DNA from: Ectobius pallidus
Taxonomy: Eukaryota; Arthropoda; Insecta; Blattodea; Ectobiidae
Assembly (NCBI GenBank): GCA_964059195.1
Contig: CAXKWD010000001.1
Location: 160,382,532 to 160,446,531, forward strand
Reading direction: 5' to 3'
Length of the DNA stretch: 64,000 nt
Of the stretch, positions 61,385-64,000 are shown piece by piece; position 1 is the stretch's first letter, and each line of letters opens with the position of its first letter. The notes below the pieces were generated by a model, which saw nothing but the letters and a program-made list of their open reading frames with translations, did no database searches and was not told the DNA's origin. The position numbers were made by a program, and so were the translations under genes.

Positions 61385-64000
61385 AGAAAGGATTTACCTT
61401 GTTAGCGAAGAAACCTCAAGATAATTATTGTATTTGTGATAATTATTTGCTCATAAAGCCTATTGAATGTATGGCAAGTTTACAATAACCAACAAACTTG
61501 GACTCGATCTTTCTATAGTGGCAACTATTAATTAGGAGGGTTATAAGCTAAATGAATTCTCTTATTCTATATATTTGTTACCAGATAATAAATGCTTATT
61601 TGAAGAACTCTCCTAATCTGTTATTCAAAGAAGCTGTGAATGCCACACAATACAGTCCGCTATAATCGCACACCACTACAGGAGATACAATATTTATAAA
61701 TGTATTCTTAATTAATAGCGCGCTTTCTCGGTCGGTGAATTTCTCTAGGCTCATATTGTAATGTAGTACTTTTTACTTTCATTAAAATTTTAAGACGAGC
61801 TTAATTGAATTATGTATCGCTGATCTAAAAGTAAATTCCTCTTACTTTGGTTAATATTTGCAAAAATATTTTTCTGTGTGTTTTTGGTACAATAATTTTG
61901 CATTTTAACGTTGTATCAATTATTGAAAATATGTAATATTAATCGTCGAATTTTACTGTATGTTGTCCTTCTAATAAAATGTTTACTTATTCCTTTGTTA
62001 AAATTACCTATATCTTATGAACATGAGGAAGTTTATGATGGAAATTAATAGCACAATGTATTCGAGTGAAAATACATACATCAATAAAATAAATAAATAA
62101 ATTAATTAAAAGTTTATCTAAGTCTGCTTTACAATTTCAACCGAACTTTCTCAATGTAGCTTTAAATACACAACGTTGCAGTAGAATTAACTAAGTTATT
62201 ATCTCATGTCCCGCTAATTTTCTTTATCATGGAAGGATGATATAACAGAGTGTAATAAGTAAAAATACTAATTTCCAAGATAATATAAACATTCCGATGT
62301 TTTCATTATTCGGAATTCTGTGACATTAAACTACGTTAAATCTATGTAGAAAAATACCAATTGGTAGAGTATTTGAATGATCAATGGCCTGGCACCGTAC
62401 CCTACATAAAAATTATAAAACATAGAGTATGTGAACATTGAAATAGTAGATTATGAAGTGAGCCTATAATGATAACTATTAAGATACTAGTATATAATGT
62501 CTAAGCTTTGAGTTTTTAGAATACCTTGCAATTCATCAAACGAATGGCACTTTCTGCCTCGGCGATCAGCTGTTAGTAAGTTCTCGACTTTCGCTATAGA
62601 TGGCAGGTGACAAAGACGTTCCTGGAGTTTTAACCTCAAAGCAACGCACATTAAAATACACGAAATGAGTTCGATTTGGTGTAATATTAAAATAATACGA
62701 ACATGATTTATTTTATTTTAAATATAGGCTATTTATGGTGAGTTTTGAATTGCTGCTTTCAGAAGATTGTTCCGAGTACGATATTACTCGATAGTTGGCC
62801 AGCAGTGTTATAACGAAATTCAGTATAATAATTGATGTTATTACCGTGCTGTTAAGTCACATGTAATATGGTTAAACAAAATAACATCAAACAGCTCCAC
62901 CATTTTAACTGTCGTAGATCGTATTGAAGTTAAAACTGTAATACAGGATGATGATTACTAAATTTTTTTACTATACTTTATCTAAAGAAAATGGATTAAG
63001 TTTATAAAGTATATTTAAAGTTTTGAGCTTTATAGTTTAGCAGAAGTTCACATGTAATGAAGTTGAACTCGGTTTATCTCTGAAACCTGTGTTCATATTA
63101 CCGTAATGGATGTCACGGTGACGAACTCTATGAAAAATAAGAACAGAATAAGAATTTTGCCTGCTATCTTTGCTATGAGACTTCTTTCTTAAAATGTTCA
63201 GTATTGTAGAAGCACTTTGAATCTGAGATTCCCTGTTAGAATCAAGACAGATTTACGAGATCAAATCAATCGGAAAGAAAATACTATACAGTTCAAGTGC
63301 ACTTGAAAGAGAATAAGTACAATTTCCTTCCAACTTCCAAGAAGATAAAATCCTAAACAGTTAAAAAGAAAGAAGACATGGGGTTCGATTTAGAAGAGGC
63401 AGTAAAGACTCTAATAAAATTGGTTTTCTTTTAGTTTCAGTGAGGACATATTTATAAAAGTCGATCTCTTAACGGAATGGATAATTTTCCACCACGGAAA
63501 TGAAAGCCGAATAAAAAGTTAGAGGAAATTGAACGGTACTGACCTACATCGGAGTTAAGACTTGCCTCAAAAAACTGAAGAAAACTCTGAAAGTACGTAA
63601 GTAGAATTCGTTTTCAGAATTCGTTTGCAATCCAAAAACACCAAGAGAGGGAAACATATCAAAATCTAAAAAGTGAAAAGAGTTATGTGACTTCCTACAT
63701 GGATATTATGATCTTTGGAGTCCGATAGAAATTTAGTATCAGCAATTTCATACGGTATGCCACTTGAATGAATCAGATATTCTATTATTAATTAAGCATT
63801 TCTTATTTACTTTTTAATTACTGAATATAAATCTTATATAATGTTAGTTACATACTATACTAGTTATATGTAATCAACCATCATTGAAGGTTGTAAAGTT
63901 AGAAATATAAAACTTAAAAAGATATATATATTTAAAAAAACACAATCCGCTTGTGTGTTCTGAACGTGAATACCATCACAACTTTCGAACGTAAGTAGTA
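61385..64000. other. no recognised gene
   Basis: AT-rich unassigned DNA. Nothing beyond short simple repeats. Confidence 0.5.

Overview
The window looks like non-coding DNA of a large-genome insect. It is AT-rich throughout, dense in microsatellites and old interspersed repeats, and almost empty of host coding sequence. The LINE-1-like, tRNA-SINE, mariner and hAT remnants are of the kinds common in insects, and a cockroach or other polyneopteran host is my best guess (inference from repeat style, not from a search). The one convincing host-gene piece is a single internal exon (17064-17231, minus strand) coding half of an immunoglobulin domain. Most of the window is therefore probably intron or flank of a long Ig-superfamily receptor gene transcribed on the minus strand.

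Layout: 1-16 kb holds a LINE scrap, a tRNA-like SINE head, a near-perfect 200-bp tandem duplication (4471-4870) and one interspersed repeat. 16-28 kb holds the Ig exon, a decayed Tc1/mariner transposase pseudogene (17520-18070), several SINE-like repeats, and the 3' end of a non-LTR retrotransposon (27885-28330, minus). 28-42 kb is mostly unassigned, apart from three small palindromic elements: an array of four alternating inverted motifs (34918-35170), a 283-bp foldback element (35646-35928), and an exactly 300-bp non-autonomous hAT-like element with a perfect 8-bp target duplication (37746-38061). 42-51 kb carries more LINE 3' ends and repeats.

The two most notable objects are at the right. 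(1) 52405-54715 is a 2311-bp apparently intact DNA transposon. It has ~100-bp terminal inverted repeats starting CACTGG, a TAA target duplication, and a single intronless 556-codon gene on the minus strand. I do not recognise the protein as any named transposase, but it has a plausible Asp/Asp + CxxC / His-Glu arrangement. (2) 58839-61384 is a 2546-bp segment bounded by perfect 42-bp inverted repeats. It contains, facing each other, a short ORF at the left and a MADF-domain first exon at the right, an arrangement that recalls PIF/Harbinger two-gene elements. It has been further modified by an internal 194-bp duplication and by a nested LINE tail.

No genes here form a pathway. The picture is successive waves of mobile elements in intronic or intergenic DNA. 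No rRNA genes, CRISPR arrays, or complete host genes were seen.
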